A stretch of DNA of 64,000 nt from contig CM077162.1 in the NCBI GenBank assembly GCA_039583875.1, forward strand, positions 110,703,808 to 110,767,807. Reading direction: 5' to 3'. The notes beneath the pieces are model-generated. The model ran no database searches and was not told the origin of the DNA. It worked only from the letters and a program-made list of their open reading frames with translations. The translations under genes were made by a program, and so were the position numbers. Shown here one piece after another: positions 55,001 through 64,000 of this stretch; the stretch's first letter is position 1; each line of letters opens with the position of its first letter. The DNA comes from Platanthera guangdongensis (lineage: Eukaryota > Streptophyta > Magnoliopsida > Asparagales > Orchidaceae).

Positions 55001-57309
55001 TGAAAACTTTATCAGGAGTGTTTTTAGGGTATATTAGTCATGCCTGAATTTTATTATAATTTTTTGGAAGCTTATGTACATTATTTACTTCATTAGCTGT
55101 TAATTATGTGCTTATATTTAAAATTATGGATCAAGGCCTAAATCTAGCAAACAAAAATTGGGAAAATTGAATTTACTGTTAATTTGCTGCCTAGTATTTA
55201 TCATAATTTTATGGAGTATTTTGCATGACTGTAAGGGTCACTTCATATTCAAATTGGGCATTTGGATTTTTGGGAGAAATAAATAAAATGTCAGATTAAT
55301 TAGGAAAATTCTAAGCTTCTGGATTTAGTCTATAAATGTCATGGTAGGCCTCCATTAATTATCTTAAGGCATTTGGAAGAAGATTTGATGTACCTCCTAT
55401 CTTGTGCATCATTTAGCAAAAGGTGGTATGTATTTAGTAAAACTGCGGAAATCGTGTTTTCTTGGGGAATAGTCGTAGGGAGAAGGGATTATGGTTTACT
55501 GATTTTAGTAAAGAGGAGTGGAGTATATCATTGGAAGATGGGATGAGTAGGTTGTAGAGTTGTCTAAGATTATTTGGTGCTCGGGATCGACGAAAGATCG
55601 TCTTTCCTATGGAAGAAGTGAGAAAGTCAACACTGTAGGGTAGATCCTAAAAAATATTAAAAGGGATCGGGAAACGGGTAATAACCCTTAACAGTAAGTG
55701 TCTTGCGAAAGGGAGCTTTGGGCTTCAGCCCATCTTAATTCATAGTGCCCTCGAGAACCCTTCACGGGGTATGCCTTTGGCAGTCCTAGGCTAACCTAAA
55801 CTGTAGGCAAAAATAAACTGCAAGAGCAACTAGCACAACTAGGGATGTTAGGTTGGGTCACCTCAATGTCTTTCACTCACCTCAATGTCTCGGGATGTTA
55901 GGTTGTGTCACTCGGGCAGTAGGCTCGGTGGTTTTGACGATGGGCAGGTTGGCCCGACGAGCTTTGGCTCGATTGTTGATTGTGACGAACGGGATGGTCC
56001 GGGGAGATTTGGCTTGGTAGCTGATACATAAGGTTGCATGTTCATAAAGTATAAGGTGGTGCGTCTTCGGTATTGGAGGGTCGATGCAGCGACACCAATA
56101 CATTGGCTCGGCAAGTGTGGCTTTGCACTTTGCCAAATTAAGTCCGGTGGACCAGCTGGCAAAGAGAACGCAGGAGCTCCGCTTAGTGCACCAGCGTCAA
56201 GGCGTACGATAGGTCTGACTGATAGTGCAATTACCAGTTTAGAGGTGGGCGAGGCCCAACCCACCGCTTTCATCTGCCACTACGGAGGTATCCTGGGAGG
56301 TTAGGCTCTAGAAAGGGGAACTAAAAGTCTGTGTGCACAGAGTCAGGTGGGTGTATTGCACTTGCATGTTCACATCATGGCATACTTGCATGTCATAGCA
56401 TCATCATTGCATATAACCCCTGACACCTATTATATAAAGTGGTATGAGACGCTTTATACAATAGACCCTGCAAAACGACCCCTTGATTTATAAGCTTGCG
56501 TGAGTGTGCTTATAAGTTAAGGTTATTATTATTTAGATATATATATATATATATATGTTTGCTAGAAAACCGACACCCTATCGTATAAATTGGTATGGGA
56601 CTCTTTAAACGATAGAAGCCTTGCAGAAGATCCCTTAGCTTATGTGGTTTCATATAAGATAGGGTTATGTTTTACTTGTTTAGCTTTTCATGCTTTTATT
56701 ACTGCCTCTTATACTTATAGATCTGCTAGACTAGTTCCGTCATCACCTGCTTTTTGTTCATTCTCCACTTTCATAGCTTCCCATTCCTCCTATCTGCCCC
56801 GTGCCTAGGAGCCACGGGGGGAGGGGTAGGGGATGATAGGACTTAGTCTTTTAGACTAACGGTTTTCGAACCACACCATTTTAGGGGACAGTGGAGCCTA
56901 GCATGGAGGAGCAGCCCCGGAGGTCGGCATGCTTGGAGATGGGATAGTCTAGCACCGGAGTTCAGACAGCTGGGATTGTGAGTCCCGATCGTTAGTAGAT
57001 TGTTTAGTTTTGCTTCCGCGCTGAGTGATATGTAGTGAGGATATTGATGTACCGGGCATGAGCCCTATTTTCAGTACCTTTATTATTATTTCCGTGGACT
57101 CTCCCTTTGTGGAGATTATTTACTATATATGTAATTTCTATGGACAAGTCTTTTACTCTTTTGCTACTGTTCTGTGATCGATTTGGCCGGCAGGATCGGA
57201 GCTTTGTAGTGACGACCTTCCCGGGCGTGAAGGTGTCACCGCAAAAAGACAGTTCTGGGCCTAAGACCTCGTGGTTTTGAAAAGAAAAAAAGGGGGGGGG
57301 GGTCTTATA
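52016..57309 (+). repeat. Tekay-like B 5' LTR (5.3 kb)
   Basis: Starts TGTAACATCCCTTATG and ends GGTCTTATA (ACA mutated to ATA) before the primer site. The first 1.9 kb recurs at 62233-64000; the last 1.6 kb recurs in copy A. The middle (about 53970-55690) has no second copy in the window and is AT-rich without coding potential. It carries the hairpin series at 56426-56665, a (TA)n stretch at 56537-56556 and 11 G at 57292-57302. The frame at 53237-53632 and its homologue are unlikely to be genes. Confidence 0.82.
56426..56665 (+). repeat. Hairpin series in LTR B
   Basis: Hairpin 1 at 56426-56465 (cctattatataaag with ctttatacaatag), hairpin 2 about 56482-56522, hairpin 3 at 56577-56614 and hairpin 4 about 56631-56663. 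Some arms have decayed compared with LTR A. Confidence 0.78.
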
Positions 57310-57311
57310 AG

Positions 57312-57324
57312 TGGTATCAGAGCC
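57312..57324 (+). other. Primer-binding site (initiator tRNA-Met), copy B
   Basis: TGGTATCAGAGCC two bases after the LTR end. Confidence 0.93.
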
Positions 57325-57482
57325 AGACCTCGATCGAAAAAGTAGCAGTCCACAAACCCTGGGTAACCCCAGCGCGAGTTTAGTTTGGGGACAAACTATG
57401 CAGCGGAAGCAGTGGTGTGCCCATATGGGGGATCACATGTAAATTGTCCACTTTTAATTAGGTTTGAGTCGATTACTTACAA

Positions 57483-58637
57483 ATGGCTTTTGTTACGCAG
57501 CCTTTGACACAGCCTATACCACAGGGCGGCATTTAGTAGACTCCGAATGTTGCACCACCTCCCCCGGTTCCCACTCTGTACCTACAATCGGAGATGGGGA
57601 AGACTCTGACAGCCATACTTGAGGCTTTCAGGGCCCAGTAGGTTCCGGCTCCGTAGCCAAACCCAGGTGCCAATTAGTTGAGTATTTTTGAGGACTTTCT
57701 CCCCCGCCCTACTTTGGGATAGAGTCGGTCATTCGGATGGAGGAGTGGCTGTACATCATGTAAGAGATGCTGACCGGTATACGCTGCCCATGGGAGGAGA
57801 GGGTGCCTTTGGTTGTCTGTTGTGCTTAGAGTCCCATGCCAAGAGATGGTGGAAGACATTGCTGGACATGAAGTTTGCTGATAGAGAGGTTGCAGAGATT
57901 GCTCAGGAGGAGTTCAGGGCCGCACTTGTTGGAGCATTTTGTTTCACAGTCAGCCAGAGATGAGCTGGAAGATAGATTTCTATCGTTGAGGCAGGGCAGC
58001 AAGACAGTTGTGGAGTACCACTGGGAGTTCAATCATCTATCCCGGATCGCAGACTCCTATCAGCTGGATAAGGCAGGTTACACCAAGAGGTTTTACAAGG
58101 GCCTACGAGAGGATCTGAGAGAGGCTCTGTTGTTCGTATCTGACGGGCCTATTGCTCGGATATTGGAGATGGCCAAGAGAATTGAGGCAGATTGGCACAC
58201 TACTCGAGGCCGGAAGCGGCCAACTGAGGATCAAGGCCGGGGTGCCAGAAATGATCAGTGACGGGGCCGCATTGCTGATGGGAGAGATGGGAGAAGAGCA
58301 GAGTACCCACCTCGTCAAGAGGTGAGATAGGAGCTGAGGGAGCCGGTGGTAATGGCTCCTCAACCTCTCCAGATGCGGGAGCTGCAGAGACCCAGGGGAA
58401 TGGCATATCCCCTGCCCGAGTGCTACTACTGCCATCAGGTGGGGCATATCCAGAGGAACTGCCCCATGAAGGGGGCACCACTACCAACACCACCGGCTGC
58501 CCTGCCTGCTCAGCAGTTCGGAGGCCGAGGACGTGGTCGAGGATGTGGATATTAGGGCGGAGACCGCAAGCAGGAGAGGGAGTAAGTGTATGCACTGCAT
58601 CTAAATCAACCACGGAACCCGGAGCAAGTGATCACAG
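57483..58637 (+). pseudogene. Tekay-like gag, copy B
   Basis: Start ATG 57483 (MAFVTQPLTQPIPQGG). Proline-rich N-terminus (VAPPPPVPT, LQSEMGKTLTAILEAFR), then the capsid core (HAKRWWKTLLDMKFADREV, EEFRAALV) and, after a frame change near 57940, ARDELEDRFLSLRQGSKTVV, FYKGLREDLREALLFV and RIEADWHTTRGRKRPTED. The knuckle CYYCHQVGHIQRNC near 58420-58465 is intact CCHC. Stops include TGA at 58259, TAG at 58328 and 58553, and TAA at 58583. The last codon is split by the intron-like interval. Confidence 0.85.
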
Positions 58638-58753
58638 GTATGTCAGTAAATTTTAAGTTCTTTCTTTCCTAAATAATTAGACTCGTGGATATAGAATTGA
58701 AAGACATGGAAAGATAACCATAACTAGATTTCTAATATATTTAACTACCCCAG
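58638..58753 (+). other. Putative GT-AG intron between gag and protease, copy B
   Basis: Starts CAG|GTATGTC and ends CTACCCCAG|GC; 116 bases against 125 in copy A. It is T-rich, with TTCTAATAT as a branch-like sequence near 58728. Removal joins the gag frame to GIVFIS of protease, as in copy A. Confidence 0.62.
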
Positions 58754-59220
58754 GCATAGTCTTCATCAGTGGGCAACCCCGCTTATATGTTGTTCGATAC
58801 GGGTGTTTCGCACTCGTTCGTGTCGGAGGCCTTCATGGACGGACTAGAAGGCGTGGAACGATTCATTGGCTTGGTGAGGAGGGGGCGTCTACCCGACGGA
58901 TCGGAGTTATTCACCTCTGCCCCTGGAACATGGAGGCGGAGATAGGCGGAAAGGCATTCGAAGCCCCAGTGATGATCCTAAGGATGCCAATCTTCGACTG
59001 ATCCTGGGCATGACATGGTTGCAATGGAACCATGCCTAGATTGAGTTCCTGGATAAGAGAGTCACCTTGAAGCATGGGGATTCCTATGTCATCATCGGAG
59101 GTATTACATTTACCACCCCTCTCCTGTTATCGTCTGTAGAGGTCGTCAATGCCCGCCTGCAGGGAGAAGAGATCTACAAAGTGCTGTTTGAGATGGCTGA
59201 GGCCAAGGATTCCATCTCTA
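58754..59220 (+). pseudogene. Tekay-like protease and linker, copy B
   Basis: Begins GIVFIS. A one-base insertion near 58775 shifts the frame before the active site, which reads DTGVSHSFVSEAF in the other frame (A of DTGAS replaced by V). More small indels follow around 58880-59000. The linker, open from 59067, reads HGDSYVIIGGITFTTPLLLS and continues into RT. Confidence 0.78.
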
Positions 59221-60590
59221 GTATCCCGGTGGTGCGGGATTTTGCTGACGTGTTCCCAGAGAAACTTCCAGGTCTACCCCCACACCGGGAGATGGACTTC
59301 CAAATACAACTCGTGTCGGGGGCTAAGCCGGCATCTAGAGCTCCTTATCGGATGTCCCAGAAGGAGTTGGCGTAGTTTCGAATCCAGCTAAAGGAGCTAG
59401 TGGAAGCCGGATTTGACCGGCCGAGCTCTTAACCATGGGGATCCCCGGTGTTGTTCGTCAAGAAGAAGGACGGGACACACAGATTGTGCATCGACTACCG
59501 AGCATTGAACAGACTGACAGACCAGAATACCTATCCACTGCCAAGGATAGATGAGCTGTTTAACCAGCTGGAGGGGGCGTATTTCTTTTTGAAACAGCAT
59601 ATGAGGTCGGGCTACATCCAGTTGCGGATCCAGGAGGAGGACATTCCAAAGACTGCCTTCAGTAGCAGATATAGGTTGTTCGAGTTTACCGTGATGCCCT
59701 TCGGGCTCACGAATCCACCGTCGGCATTCATAAGCCTCATGAACCGAGTGTTCGAGGCTTATCTGGACGTGTTCGTCATCATGTTTATTGATAACATCCT
59801 CATCTACTCGAGGACAGAGGAGGAGCACACATGACATCTGACACTGACTCTAGAGAGACTGCGGGAGCACCACCTTTTTGCAAAGTTCAGCAAGTGCCAG
59901 TTCTGGTTGAAGTAGGCAGCCTTCCTAGGCCACATTATCAGCGCAACCGGGTTGGTAGTGGACCCGGCTAAGATTCAAGCAGTTCAAGATTGGCCACCAC
60001 TGAAGATGGACACAGACGTGCGGAGTTTTCTAGGACTTGTCAGTTATTAACGGAAGTTCGTGGAGGGATTCTCTCGGATTGCCCTCCCACTCACATCCCT
60101 GACGAGGAAGGATGTGCCCTTTGTCTAGACGCCGCAGTGCGAGACGAATTTCTAGGAGCTGAAGGATCAACTCACCTCGGCTCCTATCCTTACCCTTCCT
60201 TTGGGGAAAGAAGGATTCCAGGTCTACACCAACGCTTCCTACTAAGGCATGGGTGCAGTGCTGATGCAGAAAGGCCACGTGATTGCTTATGCTTCCCGCC
60301 AGCTGAAGAAGCATGAGCATGGTTCATGACTTAGAGATGGGAGCGGTCGTGTTTGCTCTGAAAGACTATCGGCACTATCTGTACGGTGTCCACTACGATA
60401 TATACTCTGATAACAAAAATTTGAAGTACGTGGACACACAGAAGGAGCTGAATATCAGTTAGAGGCGATGGGTGGAGTTTCTAGCAGATTACCAGTACGA
60501 GATGCACTACCACACAGGGAAGGAGAACGTGGTAGCTGATACGCTGAGTCGGAGAGCCGCCACCTCCGGAGCGGAGCCCTAGATTATGTC
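59221..60590 (+). pseudogene. Tekay-like reverse transcriptase and RNase H, copy B
   Basis: RT start [20 protein letters not shown]. Fingers [19 protein letters not shown], then [17 protein letters not shown] and [15 protein letters not shown]. The catalytic stretch is [15 protein letters not shown], so the second aspartate of FIDD has become N. Thumb: FLGHIISATGLVVDP. RNase H: FQVYTNASY (catalytic D to N), [20 protein letters not shown], then frame loss after KKHEH, where sequence present in copy A is deleted. Stops at 59372, 59429, 59832, 59911, 60047, 60127, 60151 and 60242. Confidence 0.88.
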
Positions 60591-62183
60591 CATGGAGCTG
60601 GTGCAGAGATTAGAAGATATACACATCACACTGTGTCGTCTTATGACCCCGAGCTCTATGAGGAGTATTTTGCCGTGATGAGCGTCACAGATGACATTCG
60701 AGACTGAGTCAGAGAAGGGCAGAGGCAGGACGCCAAGCTGGAGCCGATATTCCGAGCCTTGGAGGCAGGCACTGCTGGAGATTTCACACTGAGGGGTGAC
60801 CTGGTATGATTCAGAGGACGGGTTTACATACTAGAGGGAGTCCAGGTCTGGGAGGATATCCTGATGGAGGCCTACAGCAGCCGGTATTTAGTACACCTGG
60901 GAGTTACGAAGATGACTGCAGATCTGAAGAAGACAATGTACTAGCCAGGCATGAAGAAGGATATCACCTACTTCGTGACCCACTGCGAGATATGCCAGCT
61001 AGTGAAGGTGAAGTGCAGGAACCCCGCAGGATTATTACAACCACTCCTGGTGCCAGAGTGTAAGTTCAATGATATCGCGATGGACTTCATACATGGGCTA
61101 CCCCGATCGCGGACGGGGAATGATTCGATCTGGGTAATCGTCAACCGGCTGACGAAGGTAGCCAGATTTATCCCGATCAGTAAGGATGACTCGGTTGGTG
61201 TGCTGGTACGGAAGTTTGTGGATCAGTTCGTCTGTTATCATGGCATAGATAGGACGATCGTATCAGATCGGGATGGACGGTTTACATCCAGTGAGTGGCG
61301 ATCAGTGCAGACTTACTTGGGAACTTGGCTGACATTCAACATATCGTTTCATCCCAAGACTGACGGGAAGACTGAACGCACCAATCGGACCTTGGAAGAT
61401 CTACTGCGACTATGCATTCTGGATTGTGGAGAGCCTTGGGATAAGTTGTTGCCACTTGTTGAGTTCTTATATAATAACAGCTAACAGTCCAGCATAGGGA
61501 TGGCTCCTTATGAGGCCCTATACGGACGAAGGTGTAGGACTCCACTATCATGGATATAGTATGAGGATCTGAAGGCTTTGGGCCCGGAGTTTATTGAGGA
61601 CACCGAGGCTCAGGTGAGGCTGTTACGGGACAGGTTGTTAGAGGCTCAGAGCAGACATGCTAAGTATTACGACGCTCGGCATCATCAGATGGAGTGTCAG
61701 GTGGGGGACCGGGTATTCTTGAAGATCCGATCGATGCATGGAGTTTCATGGGTGCGGGGTCGGAAGAAGAAGCTCAGCCCGAGATATATGTGGCCTTGCA
61801 GGATCCTGGAGCAGATTTGTCCCTTAGCATATAAGCTAGAGCTGCAACCGGAGCTGGCGGTTCTGCACGACGTGTTCAATATATCCTTTCTTAGGAGGGC
61901 TCTACTACGCCCGAAGCAGCAGATTACAGTGACAGATGGGTCGGTATCATCTGATCAGTCAGTTCACCTGGAGCCGGTCCGTATTGACGACAAGGGGATA
62001 CGAGTCTTGCGCCGCAAGAAGGTTCCATTGGTCAAGGTCCTATGGAGGAATTACGGTCAGGACGAGCACATCTGGGAGCCGTAGGATCTGATGCCACAAA
62101 AGTACCCAGAGATTTTCAGTCAGGTATCCCTCACAACCTCTCGGGATGTTACAATTTACTTTTCGTACTTGAAAACCTCGTAG
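60591..62183 (+). pseudogene. Tekay-like integrase with chromodomain, copy B
   Basis: Zinc region near 60870-61020: VTHCEICQLVK intact; the first histidine of the first pair is changed (AYSSRYLVHLGV). Core: IAMDFIHGLPRSRTGNDSIW, IVSDRDGRFTSSEWRS and DGKTERTNRTLED carry D, D and E. Stop at 61484. C-terminal module 61578-61920 (QVGDRVFLKIRSM, KLSPRYMWPCRILEQI, HDVFNISFLRR). Chromodomain about 61975-62130: VRIDDKGIRVLRRKKVPLVK, VLWRNYGQDEHIWEP; a TAG at 62082-62084 lies in its last helix. The tail ends at TAG 62181-62183. Chromodomains of this group are thought to bring integrase to particular chromatin. Confidence 0.9.
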
Positions 62184-62232
62184 ACCAAACTAGAATTTCG
62201 AGCAAGAAATTTTTTGCTTATGTATTGGGATT
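62184..62232 (+). other. Region before B 3' LTR, decayed purine tract
   Basis: The sequence AATTTCGAGCAAGAAATT resembles the conserved AATTTCGRGGACGAAAT block before Tekay LTRs. The purine tract itself is weak (ATTGGGATT). Confidence 0.5.
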
Positions 62233-64000
62233 TGTAACATCCCTCAGGCAACTAGACCCCCTAGGAGTGGTTTTGTCATGATTAGGTCAAGACAAAACCC
62301 CAGGAAGCCCAAGAAGACCAAGTGGACCTAGGAATGTAGGTGGGATCACTATGGTCTGTAGATTTCTAAATACTAGGTTGGGATGATCAAGGGGTTTCAA
62401 CATGACTCCAAGACCCCACCATAACCTCACCAATTTATTGAAAGGCCCTAAGGGTCCATTGGAGTCAACCCAGGGTGGACAAGTTGACCTAGGACCATCC
62501 TAAGCCTAAATTGGGCAGGGTGCCCTAACTAAGGGCAATGAGCCCCTAATAAGCTCAACCTACCCTACCAATGTCTTCCTAGACCTAAAGTGGGGTCAAT
62601 GGGTCACCCAAGATCCATTGGGGTCAACTCTAGAGCCTGAGTTGACCTAAGTCAACTCTAGCCCTAACTTGGTCAAAGTACCCTTAATAAGGGACAAGGG
62701 ACCTTCAAGGTGCCAAGACAACCCTACCAATCCCTACCTAGACCCTAGGGGAGGCCAATAGGTCACCAAGGACCCATTGATGGTGACACAAAATCTCACT
62801 TTGATGAAAGTCAACCCAAGGCTAGGTCAAGTCAAACTTAGCTCAAAAGGGCTAACCCAAGCTCAAGCCCCTAACCACATGGGCTAACCACTCCCTAACC
62901 ACTTTATAATAGCTTAGTGGGCTGCATTTAGGCTAGTTCCATGATATAATTCGGCAATGAAGGGTAGGAGAGAGAAAACTCCAAATTCCACTTTAATGTA
63001 GGAGAGAGAAAAGGAGGTAAAGGCCATTCATGGCATAGGGAAGCCAACGGCCCTTCTTCTTTGCTTGCTTCATCTCCCCTAACATATCTTAGAAGATCAA
63101 GAGCTTTTCCAGCCCTTTTCATTGACTGGATGCTCAGAACAACCATGGTTGAGAAATCCTACTCATGGCCATTAATGGTGCCATGAAGGAAGGCCCTTCT
63201 CCTCTCTCCATTAAGGGCTGTGTTCAACTCCTCTGGGGAAGAGGAGAAGTTTCCAGGCATTTTTTGGCTGCATTGATCCCAATTCACCTCCCCACCACCA
63301 TGGCCGAGCCAAGAAATTCATGTCCATTAATGGCAGTGATGCCATGACCACCCCCTTCCCCATTTTAGTGTTTTAAAAGCTTCACTGGACTCCAAGGAGT
63401 CGTTTCCACTTTTGCCCCAGCGATTTCGAGTTACTCCATTGTGTAGTTGCAAAAACCCGAGTGGCGCCACCACCTCCATGGCATACCAGTGATCTACGCG
63501 CCTCCAGCCCGCAAACAAGGTCCTCCCCTTCTTCTTCTTCCATGGGTAGATCTTAGGACTAATTAGGGTCAAGGTTCAGGCTCAATTGAGCCTGATCCAA
63601 ACTTTCAAAACCATGGATTTCGGGAAAACTTTCGCTTGTCGGGATCGCAGGAAAATGCCCCTCCGGCGGCTATGCCGCCCCCTGGCAATAGCCACCACCT
63701 CGACAGAGGTGGTGGTGGCGGTGTCCGGCCATGGAGGTGGCCTGATGGCTGGGAATTTGGTCGGGATGTGGCACTAGAACTGGATGATCCTGGCCATCGG
63801 ATGGATCTTGAAGACGACCAGATGCCACTGGATGCGCTTTAAGATTCGTGCTAGAGATGATTTAAAATAAGGGTTATATTTTCATAATATTTTATTTTTA
63901 TCACAGAAATCATATTTAATGTTTCTATTTACTAAAAATACCTAGGGAAATGAGTAGACCACTGAGGTTCTGTATAAATTTTCGATAGTTTTAGAAATTA
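62233..64000 (+). repeat. Tekay-like B 3' LTR, first part
   Basis: TGTAACATCCCTCAGG onward, matching 52016-53990 with scattered substitutions. Near 63950 the match is disturbed: about 200 bases present after 53745 are missing, followed by short pieces that match about 53945-54010. The LTR continues beyond the window. The 63586-63842 frame parallels 53395-53632 and is probably not a gene. Confidence 0.88.

Larger units (their letters stand above)
52016..64000 (+). mobile_element. Ty3/gypsy chromovirus, Tekay/Del-like copy B
   Basis: 5' LTR 52016-57309, initiator tRNA-Met primer site, gag, intron-like interval, protease, RT, RNase H, integrase with chromodomain, then the 3' LTR from 62233 beyond the window. 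The chromodomain after integrase identifies a chromovirus; RT and chromodomain wording point to Tekay/Del. Stops are numerous and RT has lost a catalytic aspartate. Confidence 0.9.

Overview
This is a stretch of plant nuclear DNA made almost entirely of nested and rearranged LTR retrotransposons. I found no convincing host gene, tRNA or rRNA. The evidence for a plant is the set of lineages: Ty3/gypsy Tat, Ty3/gypsy Athila, Ty3/gypsy chromovirus (Tekay/Del-like, with chromodomain) and Ty1/copia SIRE with an extra 3' ORF. The size of the LTRs and the depth of nesting suggest a large, repeat-rich angiosperm genome; the species cannot be read from the sequence. Every element carries stops or frameshifts, so coding regions are given as pseudogenes.

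Layout. (1) 1-8253, minus strand: 5' part of a Tat-lineage element (LTR 7559-8253, gag, protease, RT, RNase H, archaeal-type RNase H, start of integrase), running off the left edge. A 2.8 kb solo LTR (814-3634, target duplication gggga) splits its second RNase H. (2) 8254-21061, minus strand: Athila. One internal region (8254-15130) and part of a second (17880-21061) flank a single 2.75 kb LTR (15131-17879). The Tat element sits in the 3' noncoding part of the first copy; the second copy shows the empty site. (3) 21062-27739, plus strand: Tekay-like copy A, with a truncated 5' LTR, gag, protease, RT, RNase H, integrase cut before the chromodomain, and a partial 3' LTR. (4) 27740-28562: promoter end of another LTR. 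(5) 28563-51815: a Tekay-type LTR (LTR C) split by a 19.8 kb SIRE insertion (31954-51770, target duplication gaccc). The SIRE contains a second SIRE copy in inverted orientation (35047-44154), giving an inverted repeat with arms of about 7.5 kb. (6) 52016-64000, plus strand: Tekay-like copy B, with a 5.3 kb 5' LTR, an internal region with chromodomain, and the start of the 3' LTR.

The main unexplained signals are noncoding. LTRs of all four lineages carry CpG-rich palindromic arrays built on TCGTCGA/TCGACGA and CACGGGCGTG-type words, usually just upstream of a TATA-like box. The same words occur in SIRE untranslated DNA and inside SIRE gag. Both Tekay-like copies have a GT-AG interval between gag and protease that looks like an intron. 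LTRs A, B and C share a series of hairpins with paired substitutions. Order of insertion: Athila is older than Tat, which is older than the solo LTR; LTR C is older than SIRE-1, which is older than the SIRE-2 rearrangement.
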